DNA of 51,872 nucleotides, taken from contig JAAUUT010000026.1 in NCBI GenBank assembly GCA_012031035.1, forward strand, positions 1 through 51,872. The letters run 5' to 3'. Origin of the DNA: Candidatus Altimarinota bacterium (GTDB lineage: Bacteria > Cyanobacteriota > Cyanobacteriia > Cyanobacteriales > Microcystaceae). Under the pieces are notes generated by a model, which did not search any database, was not told where the DNA came from, and saw only the letters and a program-made list of their open reading frames with translations. This document shows positions 27,688 through 37,133 of this stretch, in pieces (the first letter of the stretch is position 1; each line of letters opens with the position of its first letter). The position numbers and the translations under genes were made by a program.

Positions 27688-30600
27688 TTAATAACTAAGA
27701 TTTTCTAGTTGTTTGAGCAGTAATTCTTCTGCCTCGTCTTCGGAAATTTGTTCGAGTTTTGTTGGAGGAACAATAGGCGTTACGGTAGATTGTTTTAATT
27801 CCGGTTCCTGTTGTGCGTCAGAAGAAAACATTTCGCTGGCTAAATATTGAGCAAGTCCTTCGACAGTGGGATAATCAAAGATTGCGGTAGAAGAAAGCGA
27901 TCGCCCTAAAGCCGTTTGCAGTCGATTTCTCAATTCAACGGAGGTTAGAGAGTCCATCCCCATATCGAACACGCTTTGATGGATATCTAAACGATAGAAA
28001 TTGCTCAGGCGCAATACTTTGATAACTTGCTCTCTCAGGAAAGCCAGCAACAGTTCTTGACGCTTCCTGGGCTGATTTTCTAATTGTTGTAAAAAGTCAA
28101 GGGGTCGCTCGGAGAGTGGCTCTGTTGTTGCCTGAAGTTGTGTTTCGCCGGCTAACTCGGTCAATAAAGGCGGAGAGACTCGAAAAGCCTCTAAAAACTG
28201 CGTCCACTGCACCGGAACAACACTAACTTGGGCATGGGGATAGTAGAAAATCCGTTCTAATACCGTTAATCCTGCTTGCGGCGCGATCGCATCCATACCG
28301 CGCATACTCGTTAAATTGCTCAAATTCTTTTGCCCAACTGCACCTATCTCAGACCACGCTCCCCAGTTGATGCTCAAAGCAGGCAATCCCAAGGCTCGAC
28401 GATAGTGAGCGAGAGCATCTAAAAAAGTACTCGCTGCCGCATGGTTTCCTTGTCCTGGCGAACCCAGTATAGAGGCAACTGATGAGAAAAGGATAAAAAA
28501 GTCTAAGGGAAGATGTTGAGTTAGGGCGTGTAAATTCCAAGCGCCTTGTACCTTGGGAGATAACACCCTAGCAAAGGATTCCCATTCTTGTCGTGCCAGC
28601 AAACCAACATCGAGAGCGCCTGCTGCATGAATGATTCCCTTGAGTGGGGGCATCGAATCTTCGATCTGAGCGAGTATTTTGGCAACTTGCTCGGTTTGAG
28701 AAATATCGGTTCGAGCGATCGCGATTTTTGCTCCTATCTGCTCTAGTTCTTTAATCACCGTACTCGCTTGCTCGGAAGCTTCGCGGCGACCTAATAGCAC
28801 CAACTGTCTAGCGCCCCGTTGCACCAACCATTGAGCGACCAGCAAACCAAGACCCCCCAAACCACCCGCAATTAAATACGTAGCATCGGACTGAATGGGC
28901 AAGGGTTGAGTTTCTAAGGGTTGGCTGCGCTTCAGACGCAGGACATATCGCTGTTCTTGACGAAAAGCTAGATGAGTTTCTTTTTCTGATGGATCTGAGT
29001 ATAAGGTATCTAATAAAACCTTGGCTCGATCTGTTTGACTGGCAGGATCTAAATCCACTTGTACGCAATGAAGGTCGGGATGTTCTAGTGCGATCGCTTT
29101 TCCAAGACCCCACAAAGGCGCTTGCGCTACTGTTACAGGCGTTAAGCTTCCCTCGACAGGTTGAGCGCCTTGAGTGACTAACCACAGAGAAGGCAACTGA
29201 GATAATTCGCCTTTGACGAGGGATTGTAGGAGATGAAGGACGCTACGACATCCTAGTATTGATGAGGTTTCTAAATCGGCAGCCGCCATCTTTTCCGAAC
29301 TTGCTATGTCCAAGCTCCACAAATGCACAATCCCGCGCCAAGGTAATTTATCTTGTTTTACGGCTTTCAATAACTGCTCGAAGTCTTGAGGACGTGATGG
29401 GTTGAGCGTATAGCGATCGCGATCGCATTGTTGATAAGATTTACCTGGAAAAACAAGGATGCAACTGTCGCCTGAAGCCGTTAATTGAGTTGCTAACCGT
29501 TGACCGATTCCCGCGCGATCGCTAAAAATCAACCAACGATTTAAACCATTTGTTACTTGCCCCGAACGAGCGAGAATAACCGATTGATGTGCTAATCCTC
29601 CCTTTCGATTTTCTGAAGCAGGAATGGTTGCGGTTGCAGTAAATCCCGTTTCTGTCAAGAGATTCTGCCACTGGGATGGCGTTAGTAAAGGATAGTGCGA
29701 TCGCAAATCTAAATCGCTAAACTTCCACCACCCCTCAGTCAATCCAAACGTAAGATCCAACCAACGCTGACGACCCGTTCCTTCCAGCAATACTAAAGTT
29801 CCTTGTGGGGTCAGAAGTTGCCGGACGCGATTGAGGGTTTGATGAAGATTACTCGTGGCGTGTAGCACGTTGGCAGCAAGAATCAGGTCGAATTGATGGG
29901 GCGCGAATCCTTGTGGTTCGATGTCTTGTTCTATGTCGAGTATTTGATAGCGAACAAAGGGATAATTGGCAAATTTCTCCTTCGCTTTTGACATAAATAG
30001 ATGCGCGACATCGCTAAAGACATATTCTGTTCGCTCGGCGGGGAGTTGCGATAGCACATAAGATGTGGTTCCTCCCGTTCCTGCACCAATCTCTAAGACG
30101 CGAATCGTTCTTCCTTCTGGCAATTGTTCTATAAGTGTTGCGATCGCGTTTTGAACTAACAGGTTAAAGGTGCGCGTTCCTGGCGAATCTTGATACAATT
30201 TTTCGGCGGTAGTTAAAGACCCGTTGGGAAAGAGTAATTCAATGGGGTCGCACCAACCTCGCAAAACTTCGGCGAGTTTCTGTCCGCATCTCTCTACTAA
30301 CGTTACTTCAGCTTCATAAGCGGGATATTGCTGCAACATTTCAGTTGGCTGCTTTATCGTCATTGGTTCGGGGACGCGACACACTTCCCACTCGTTGCCA
30401 ACCGCTTTAAGAATTCCGTCTTCTTGCAAGATCTCTAACAACCGAACCAGCAAGCGTCGATGCTGAGGAACTATGCCTAATTGCTCTGCTAAAGCTGTTG
30501 CATCCATGCGTTTTGGGGGAACGAATTGATATCCCAGGTGCGAAAAAGCTTTTAGAATGTAGGCTGTACTTAAGGCTTCGAGATCCCAGAGGAACTCGTC

Positions 30601-33600
30601 ATAATTTTCCAATCCATATTGCTTGCTTAGCTCAGTAGTAAGGGGTTGGATGCGATCGCTCGCTTGTTGGGGAGCCAGCAGGTAATCCGATGACAAAAAC
30701 TGTCCAGGAGCTATCTTCGGTTCCCATTTCAGTTCGTAAAGCCAATCGTTAAGCGATTCTTGGATTGAGTTGAGCAGCATTTTACGAGGGATGCGTTTTA
30801 CTTGTAAGCCCTCAATCTCGGCGATTATCTGTCCCGACTCATCCAACCATTGCAAGTCAGCCAAGCGAGTTTCTGAAAAGGCTTCTTTTTGGGGACGCAT
30901 TCGACCTACACTCCACAATGGCGAATTGGGACGGCGATAAACTTGCAACCGCTCTAATCCGATGGGAAGATAGGTATCTTGGCTATCATCTTCCGATAAG
31001 GTGGCAAATAAAAGCTGTAAACCCGAATCGATTAAAACGGGATGTAATTGATAGGCATTGTCTTGTGCGCCTTCTGGCAGTTCAATTTGTCCTAAAGCCG
31101 CCCCATTACACCGCCAGAGACGTTGAATTCCCTGAAAACTAGCTCCATACTTGAGTCCTCGTTGCAGCAATTGTTGATAGTAATGGGGAACCGATAAGGT
31201 TTCTGGAAACTCGGTTTGTAAGTCGCTCAAGGAGATTGAAGACAGTTGAGATCGCTCTTTTGCGATTACTGTTCCGGTTGCATGACCGATCCAAGCACTC
31301 GCGCGATCGCTCTTATCGACTACTCGGCTTAAAATCTGAAAAGAAGCTTCTTTCTCGTCTTTTGGGGTAAAAATGACCTGAATAATGCGACTTTGACCTT
31401 CAGGGATAATCAATGCCTCTTGGATTGAGACATTTTCAAGCATAGGAACCAACGAACCAAAGATCTCTGCCCCTGCGGCTAAAGCTAATTCTAAATAAAC
31501 TGCCCCTGGTAAGATAACGCGATCGTGAACTTGATGCCCTTCTAGGAAAGGTTGTAACTCAGTGCTTATTTCCGATTCAAAAACAATCTCTTTAAGAGGT
31601 AATTGCAATCTTTGCCCCAATAAAGGGTGCAATCCTTCAATTTTCAGATGCGATCGCGCCTTAAGCTGGCGTGGCTTTTCCTCGTTCCAGTACCGTTCTC
31701 GCTGCCAAGGATAAGCAGGCAAACGAACGACTCGGCATTGAGATGGGTAAAACTGTTGCCAGTCGATGGAATATCCTAGCGCGTACAGAGTTCCGAGAGA
31801 ATTGAGCAAGGTTAATCGTTCTCCTTGACCCCGCCGCAAGGATGGCAAAGTAAACCCTTCTCTTTCTGTACGATTGAGACACCGATCGACATATCCTAAT
31901 AAGACCGGATGGGGGCTAATTTCGAGAAAAACATTAGCGCCAGTGTTTGCCAAAGCTTCAATAGCAGGTGCAAAACGAACGGGTTGCCTCATGTTTTGCC
32001 CCCAATAGTTAGCATCTAAGGCTGTCCCTGCGATCGCATCTCCCGTTACAGTGGAAAAGAAGGGAATGTTTTCTGCTTGTGGTTGAATAGATTGGATTGT
32101 CTCCACCAATTCATCTTTGAGAAATTCTACTTGATGGCTATGGAAAGCATAATTAACGGGGAGATACTTGCACAAAACCTCCCGATGCTGCTGCGCGACC
32201 GATGCTAAAAAGGATTCCAGCGCCTCTGTCTCTCCAGAAACTACCGTTGAGGTAGGACTATTAATCGCTGCAATACACAAGCGATCGCGATATCCCAACA
32301 ATAACCGTTCTGTTTCCTGCCAAGATAGTTCGACGGCTGCCATTTTCCCCTTACCCGTCGCTTGCTGCATTAAACGTCCGCGATCGCAAACCAGTTTCAC
32401 CGCATCTGCTAAACTCAAAATCCCTGCCACACAAGCAGCAGCAATTTCACCCAAACTATGACCCACAACCGCTTTTGGTTCGATTCCCCAAGACTGCCAG
32501 AGTTGAGCAAGGGCAACCTGTAGGGCAAAAATACTTGCCTGAGCAATTTCTGTCTCTTGCAAGCGAGACCGATTTTCATCTGCTGCGAGTTCGGTCAATA
32601 AAGACCAGTTGCTATGAGTACGAATTAAGGCATCGCATTCTTCGATAACAGCCCGAAATACGGGTTCTTGTTGCAGCAATTCTCTTCCCATCCCCCACCA
32701 TTGGGAACCTTGACCGGAAAAGACAAAAACGAGCTTATTCGAGCGATTTTTACGAGCAGGGAGCGAAATTTCTGTTTCTAAACATTCTTTTAGTTCCTCG
32801 CTGCTATTAGCGACTAAAGCGAGACGATATTTATGGTGAGTGCGGCGAACGCTGGCAGTATAACAAATGTCCCGTAATAAATCTGTGTCGGGGTTTTGAG
32901 TTTCTAGAAAATCTCGATAAGCTCGTGCTAGGGATACAATAGCTTCGGGATTATGAGCAGACAAAGGCAATAAGTAAGGCAGATGGAAGAGACATTTTTC
33001 CTCATGTTCTTCCATATCCTCCCTTTTTACACTATCTAGTGAAGTTCCCCGATCGCGGGTCGCTGCTATTGGCGCTTCTTCTACTATGACATGAGCGTTA
33101 GTTCCAGCAAATCCAAAGGAACTAATGCCTGCTTTAGCTGGACTAGATTGTTGCGACCAAGGAGCGAGTGTTTGCTGAACCCGTAGCGGTAGCGTATCGA
33201 AAGGAATATAAGGATTAGCTGCTTGAAAATGCAAACTAGGCGGAATTTGTTGATGCTTCAGGGATAAGGCAACTTTGATTAAACTGGCAATTCCCGCCGC
33301 AGCTTCTAAATGTCCGATATTCGATTTTACCGTACCGAGAGCGCAATAGCTTTCTGGGGGGCGACCTTGTGCCAATACAGTTCCTAGCGCGATCGCTTCG
33401 ATGGGATCGCCTAAAACAGTACCAGTCCCATGTGCTTCAATATAACTAATTTCCGAGGGAGCCACGCCCGCTTTTTCTAATGCCTGACGGATGACGGCTT
33501 CCTGTGCGGGACCATAAGGAACGGTCAGTCCTTTGGCGCGACCGTCATGGTTGACAGCACTGCCTCGGATAGTTGCATATATCGGATCGTTATCTGCTAA

Positions 33601-34350
33601 AGCTCGATCCAGAGGTTTGAGGACAACGCAACCTACTCCTTCACTGCGAACGTAGCCATTAGCACTTGCATCAAAGGCTTTGCAGCGACCGTCAGGAGAT
33701 AGTGCTTTTAATTTGCTCAGAGCAATATTTCCAATCGGCGAGAGAATGAGATTGGCTCCTGCGGCTAGAGTCATGGTTGACTCGCCATTCCAGAGACTCT
33801 GACAGGCGAGGTGAACGGCTACTAAAGAGGAAGAACAGGCAGTATCGATCGCCATGCTGGGGCCGCGGAAGTTAAAATAGTAAGAAAGACGACCCGCCGC
33901 AATATTAAGAGAGTTCCCCGTCAAATCGTAGCCGTCAGGCTGAGTAGCAAAATCGGGATGCACGTAGCTATAATCGTTGGTCGAAATGCCGATAAATACT
34001 CCCGTTCGCGAACCAGCAAGCTTGGAAAGCACCTGTCCTGCATCTTCTAATGCCTCCCAAGCAACTTCTAGTAAAAGCCTTTGTTGGGGATCCATTGCCA
34101 TTGCCTCTCGCGGCGAGATGCCAAAAACGTGAGGGTCAAAGCGATCGATTTCAGATAAATAGCCGCCGTAGCGAGAGTTCATTTTCCCCGGTTTTTCGGG
34201 ATCTGGATCGTAAAATTCCTGAAGCTCCCAGCGAGAAGAAGGAATTTCACTAATGGCATCAACGCCATCGCACAGCAGTTGCCAAAAAGCCTCTGGGTCT
34301 TTTGCGCCTGGAAAACGGCAGCCAATACCAACGATCGCGATCGGTTCCAT
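27688..34350 (-). CDS. Type I PKS module 1: KS-AT-DH-MT-KR-ACP
   Basis: A 2220-residue PKS that begins directly at the KS (MEPIAIVGIGCRFPG) without a docking helix. KS Cys near 171. AT with GHSLGE near 632 and YAFHS near 734, probably malonyl. DH (about 905-1190) with HxxxDxxxxP in GHQVHDRVILPG and the second catalytic Asp in LIDSGLQ. C-methyltransferase with EIGAGTGG near 1420. KR with AGGLGGLG near 1830. ACP with GMDSLTSV near 2131. The tail ISEDEAEELLLKQLENL is a docking tail for module 2. If all domains work, it adds an alpha-methyl-alpha,beta-unsaturated unit. The KR has His (GNHAAAS) where Tyr is expected. It probably receives its starter from a free carrier. Confidence 0.9.
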   Translation of the reverse strand: MEPIAIVGIGCRFPGAKDPEAFWQLLCDGVDAISEIPSSRWELQEFYDPDPEKPGKMNSRYGGYLSEIDRFDPHVFGISPREAMAMDPQQRLLLEVAWEALEDAGQVLSKLAGSRTGVFIGISTNDYSYVHPDFATQPDGYDLTGNSLNIAAGRLSYYFNFRGPSMAIDTACSSSLVAVHLACQSLWNGESTMTLAAGANLILSPIGNIALSKLKALSPDGRCKAFDASANGYVRSEGVGCVVLKPLDRALADNDPIYATIRGSAVNHDGRAKGLTVPYGPAQEAVIRQALEKAGVAPSEISYIEAHGTGTVLGDPIEAIALGTVLAQGRPPESYCALGTVKSNIGHLEAAAGIASLIKVALSLKHQQIPPSLHFQAANPYIPFDTLPLRVQQTLAPWSQQSSPAKAGISSFGFAGTNAHVIVEEAPIAATRDRGTSLDSVKREDMEEHEEKCLFHLPYLLPLSAHNPEAIVSLARAYRDFLETQNPDTDLLRDICYTASVRRTHHKYRLALVANSSEELKECLETEISLPARKNRSNKLVFVFSGQGSQWWGMGRELLQQEPVFRAVIEECDALIRTHSNWSLLTELAADENRSRLQETEIAQASIFALQVALAQLWQSWGIEPKAVVGHSLGEIAAACVAGILSLADAVKLVCDRGRLMQQATGKGKMAAVELSWQETERLLLGYRDRLCIAAINSPTSTVVSGETEALESFLASVAQQHREVLCKYLPVNYAFHSHQVEFLKDELVETIQSIQPQAENIPFFSTVTGDAIAGTALDANYWGQNMRQPVRFAPAIEALANTGANVFLEISPHPVLLGYVDRCLNRTEREGFTLPSLRRGQGERLTLLNSLGTLYALGYSIDWQQFYPSQCRVVRLPAYPWQRERYWNEEKPRQLKARSHLKIEGLHPLLGQRLQLPLKEIVFESEISTELQPFLEGHQVHDRVILPGAVYLELALAAGAEIFGSLVPMLENVSIQEALIIPEGQSRIIQVIFTPKDEKEASFQILSRVVDKSDRASAWIGHATGTVIAKERSQLSSISLSDLQTEFPETLSVPHYYQQLLQRGLKYGASFQGIQRLWRCNGAALGQIELPEGAQDNAYQLHPVLIDSGLQLLFATLSEDDSQDTYLPIGLERLQVYRRPNSPLWSVGRMRPQKEAFSETRLADLQWLDESGQIIAEIEGLQVKRIPRKMLLNSIQESLNDWLYELKWEPKIAPGQFLSSDYLLAPQQASDRIQPLTTELSKQYGLENYDEFLWDLEALSTAYILKAFSHLGYQFVPPKRMDATALAEQLGIVPQHRRLLVRLLEILQEDGILKAVGNEWEVCRVPEPMTIKQPTEMLQQYPAYEAEVTLVERCGQKLAEVLRGWCDPIELLFPNGSLTTAEKLYQDSPGTRTFNLLVQNAIATLIEQLPEGRTIRVLEIGAGTGGTTSYVLSQLPAERTEYVFSDVAHLFMSKAKEKFANYPFVRYQILDIEQDIEPQGFAPHQFDLILAANVLHATSNLHQTLNRVRQLLTPQGTLVLLEGTGRQRWLDLTFGLTEGWWKFSDLDLRSHYPLLTPSQWQNLLTETGFTATATIPASENRKGGLAHQSVILARSGQVTNGLNRWLIFSDRAGIGQRLATQLTASGDSCILVFPGKSYQQCDRDRYTLNPSRPQDFEQLLKAVKQDKLPWRGIVHLWSLDIASSEKMAAADLETSSILGCRSVLHLLQSLVKGELSQLPSLWLVTQGAQPVEGSLTPVTVAQAPLWGLGKAIALEHPDLHCVQVDLDPASQTDRAKVLLDTLYSDPSEKETHLAFRQEQRYVLRLKRSQPLETQPLPIQSDATYLIAGGLGGLGLLVAQWLVQRGARQLVLLGRREASEQASTVIKELEQIGAKIAIARTDISQTEQVAKILAQIEDSMPPLKGIIHAAGALDVGLLARQEWESFARVLSPKVQGAWNLHALTQHLPLDFFILFSSVASILGSPGQGNHAAASTFLDALAHYRRALGLPALSINWGAWSEIGAVGQKNLSNLTSMRGMDAIAPQAGLTVLERIFYYPHAQVSVVPVQWTQFLEAFRVSPPLLTELAGETQLQATTEPLSERPLDFLQQLENQPRKRQELLLAFLREQVIKVLRLSNFYRLDIHQSVFDMGMDSLTSVELRNRLQTALGRSLSSTAIFDYPTVEGLAQYLASEMFSSDAQQEPELKQSTVTPIVPPTKLEQISEDEAEELLLKQLENLSY

Positions 34351-34443
34351 TTCAACTAATCCTGTAAATTGTATAGAGGAGAGAAAAAAGTAAAAAGTGA
34401 AGAGTGAAAAGAAGAATTATTCTCTTTTGTCTCCCGAACTACT

Positions 34444-36264
34444 CTAGGAGCGTTGGTCGTTTGCTCCTACAACTGAACGATTGAACTCCTTTCCTACTGA
34501 AACTTCTACGTTTTCAATCCACTTTTGTAATTGAGGTTGATGTCGATAAGTGGTAAATTCTTGGCGCATTTTGGCGATTTGGCTGTTGGCAGGTAAGTCC
34601 TTGGTGAAACGTTTGTAAATTATCTCGCCAATGGCACATTGAATCGCATTGTTGAGATGGTAAAAAAGATAATAAAGGTTTCGCGGCTTCAGTAAGCCAA
34701 ATCCAAAGCCTTTCCATAAAAATAATGCGTACCAAATTGCCGTGTAGAAGCTCGTGTATTTCATACAGGCAAAAATATTACACCGTCTAGGTTCTAGCTT
34801 GGTATTCTCGACAAAATTATCAAAGTGTTCGAGAGGATGATAGTTTCCCAGCAACTGATCTGCACGATAGCAGTCCATAAAACCGATATTTTTACCTTGC
34901 GCTACCAGTTCGCTAAATTGTTGGCACAAATGTTCGCTATAGCCATTGAGATTGGTTTGAACTCCTTTAACGTAGCGAGGGATGAAATCAAGATCTAAAT
35001 GCCATTTGCCTGCATACATCGGCACAATTACGCCAAACCACCACATATAGTCTTGATAGATGCGCCAACTCATAATGCTTGCATTGCCAAGCTGTTTGTC
35101 GTGTTCTTTGATGAGATGGTTATTGATGCGAGTGTAGGTAAGGTTAAATTCGTTATAGGCAGCGCGTTTTCTTTCGGCATCCGGTTCGCCTGCTAGTTTA
35201 GCGCGAACGATCTCTGTAACGCTTTCAATGGCAAAAGCAATCATCGTCGTCCCTAATGAATAGAAGGGATCGAAGATGCAGGCGGCATCTCCTAACACAT
35301 ACCAATTGTCGGGAGAGAAAAAAGTTTTACTGGTGTGAGAAATTCTGGGTAAGTAATGAAAATCTACGTTTTCACCACTCATGACTAACCAATACAAAAT
35401 TTTGTGATTTGCCTTTAAAAAGGCGTAGAACTTTTCTTGCGTATTGATTTGATTATCGGGAATCGCACTACGATGTTGAGAAATGCCGATGGAGATTTCT
35501 TTAGAGTCTTTTTCTGTGGGAATCATCCACAGCCAGTGTCCGTGACCGAACCAGTGATTGGTACCATAGTAATGGCTACAGGTGGCACCGTTGGGGTCAT
35601 AGCCATTATGGAAGATCGTGCGATCTACATTTTTGACTCGCACCCATGCAGAACCTGTATCAACGCCAAAAAGATTTTCTGCCCCGAATAAGAGATTATC
35701 GGTTTTCTTACCGATAATAAATTTGCGTCCTGCGCCATCGATGACGTGTTTTGCTCTTAGTTCGAGGTAGCTATCTTCAACTTTGACCTTAACCGTTTTA
35801 ATGGCATCTCCTGGCGTTAAATCTACGTCAACCACGCGACCTGGATAGAAAACTGCTCCCATCGCTTTATTCATTTTGAGTAAATCGCGCTCGAATTTTG
35901 CCCGATTCATTTGGAAGGAAGCTAGAAGCGTTTGCCTGTTGTTCCAGATGTGATAGTAATCATCGGTTGTCTCTGTTTTTGTAGGATCTTTTGCCCAGTG
36001 AAAGTTAAGTCCATATTTGGGCGGATGGTTTTCTGTCATGTAATCGTAAAGTCCTAATTCTTTACCAACAAAAAGAGCCGCCACTTCTACCATTGATTCG
36101 CCCAATTTGAGATCTTTTTGGGTTCGTTCTTCTGGTCGAGGATCGATAAGCGCAATCTTGATATTAGGAATATTTAAAAGGAGGTGTCGAGCTTGGCAGA
36201 CTCCGACAAAACCAGCCCCCATAATTACTACATCGTATTCTTCTGGAGATTGAGTATGGTACAT
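34444..36264 (-). CDS. Flavin-dependent halogenase-family enzyme
   Basis: A 606-residue FAD-dependent protein of the tryptophan-halogenase superfamily. It has the FAD-binding GAGFVG at residues 16-21, a Lys at 83 (PPKYGLNF) placed like the catalytic lysine of halogenases, and the diagnostic WxWxIP as WLWMIP at 244-249. GDAACIFDP and the FxPxxSxG motif FDPFYSLG follow at 331-338. A C-terminal extension of about 100 residues exceeds the usual length. Family members chlorinate or brominate aromatic, pyrrolic or aliphatic substrates, often on carrier proteins, and need a separate flavin reductase; none is seen here. It starts 14 bp after the free ACP gene, which points to an ACP-bound substrate. 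Some family members are not halogenases. Confidence 0.8.
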   Translation of the reverse strand: MYHTQSPEEYDVVIMGAGFVGVCQARHLLLNIPNIKIALIDPRPEERTQKDLKLGESMVEVAALFVGKELGLYDYMTENHPPKYGLNFHWAKDPTKTETTDDYYHIWNNRQTLLASFQMNRAKFERDLLKMNKAMGAVFYPGRVVDVDLTPGDAIKTVKVKVEDSYLELRAKHVIDGAGRKFIIGKKTDNLLFGAENLFGVDTGSAWVRVKNVDRTIFHNGYDPNGATCSHYYGTNHWFGHGHWLWMIPTEKDSKEISIGISQHRSAIPDNQINTQEKFYAFLKANHKILYWLVMSGENVDFHYLPRISHTSKTFFSPDNWYVLGDAACIFDPFYSLGTTMIAFAIESVTEIVRAKLAGEPDAERKRAAYNEFNLTYTRINNHLIKEHDKQLGNASIMSWRIYQDYMWWFGVIVPMYAGKWHLDLDFIPRYVKGVQTNLNGYSEHLCQQFSELVAQGKNIGFMDCYRADQLLGNYHPLEHFDNFVENTKLEPRRCNIFACMKYTSFYTAIWYALFLWKGFGFGLLKPRNLYYLFYHLNNAIQCAIGEIIYKRFTKDLPANSQIAKMRQEFTTYRHQPQLQKWIENVEVSVGKEFNRSVVGANDQRS

Positions 36265-36278
36265 GGCTTATTTCTCCA

Positions 36279-36575
36279 TTAAATTATTTTGGCAAGGTTT
36301 CTGATACTAAAACGTTCTGCTAGTTCGGCAATGGTTGGGTAGTTAAAAATTAATATGGGATTATATTTACGTTGAAGCCACTTCTCTAATTTTTCGAGCA
36401 AAATTAAGGCTTGGGCTGAATCGAGATTATAGTTATCGAATGGCTCGTGAATATCTATCTCATCTGGCTCAATTTTTAGTCGTTCTGCTAGTTGATAAAT
36501 TAACCAAGTTTGAATCTCTTCAAGAGTCCGAGATCGATTGGGGTCAATCTCAGTCGTTGATAAATTTGTTGCCAT
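36279..36575 (-). CDS. Free-standing acyl carrier protein
   Basis: This 98-residue protein has the phosphopantetheine attachment Ser in DNYNLDSAQALIL and the downstream helix FNYPTIAELAERF, the classical ACP fold of PKS-type carriers. It is the first gene of the minus-strand biosynthetic block and is followed 14 bp later by the halogenase-family enzyme. It probably presents the substrate to that enzyme, and may then feed the first PKS, whose KS lacks an N-terminal docking helix. Loading could come from the divergent Hgl/Pfa-type synthase; no dedicated acyl-AMP ligase is present in the window. Confidence 0.85.
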   Translation of the reverse strand: MATNLSTTEIDPNRSRTLEEIQTWLIYQLAERLKIEPDEIDIHEPFDNYNLDSAQALILLEKLEKWLQRKYNPILIFNYPTIAELAERFSIRNLAKII

Positions 36576-37133
36576 AATTCAGGTTTGATTTGAATACTGC
36601 GATCGCAAGGAACGAAGTAAAGTATTGAAATTACAATCTTATAAACAAGCTTAAAAAATCTCTAGTTGAGTGACAAGCACTAATTTTTTTACAAAGTTGG
36701 ATTTTTTTTGGTTAACTCAATCGGCGATGCCGATTCTATAGAAACTGCAAATTAAAATAATTTAGAATTCGCGATCGCTATAGCAGGAGCTTGCTAAACG
36801 TCTTTTAAAATTACTCAGTTGAGATAATCGATCTTCAAAAATAAAAAAAATCCTATTTTTTCAAAAAAATTTGTCCTGTCACGATAGAAAGAAGACTTTA
36901 TATTGTATTCAGAACGAGAAATTTTCACTGCCTTTCTCATCTTTAAAGTTTTTTGAAAACTTATTTTTCAGCAACAAAAAAGTTTTTGAATAACAATCGA
37001 ATGTTATTGCTCGAACATCAATATTACCATCGTAAAATTCTATAGTTATTAGTTAACTTTGTCGATAAAGTAATAAAACGTTCGATGAATTAAAGGCAAA
37101 CCAGATAATTTTTAAGCTCTAGGAATAGCTGAG
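36576..37133. promoter_or_regulatory. Divergent intergenic region between the two synthase operons
   Basis: This 558-bp, strongly AT-rich spacer separates the minus-strand ACP/halogenase/PKS block from the plus-strand Hgl/Pfa-type genes, so both sets of promoters should lie here. It contains one HIP1-like site and no gene I can support. I could not assign -10/-35 elements or an operator with confidence. Confidence 0.5.

Noticed and set aside
36576..37133. RNA gene, riboswitch or CRISPR in the large divergent spacer
   Set aside because: No regular repeats, tRNA-like fold or known riboswitch core could be recognised; only AT-rich sequence.
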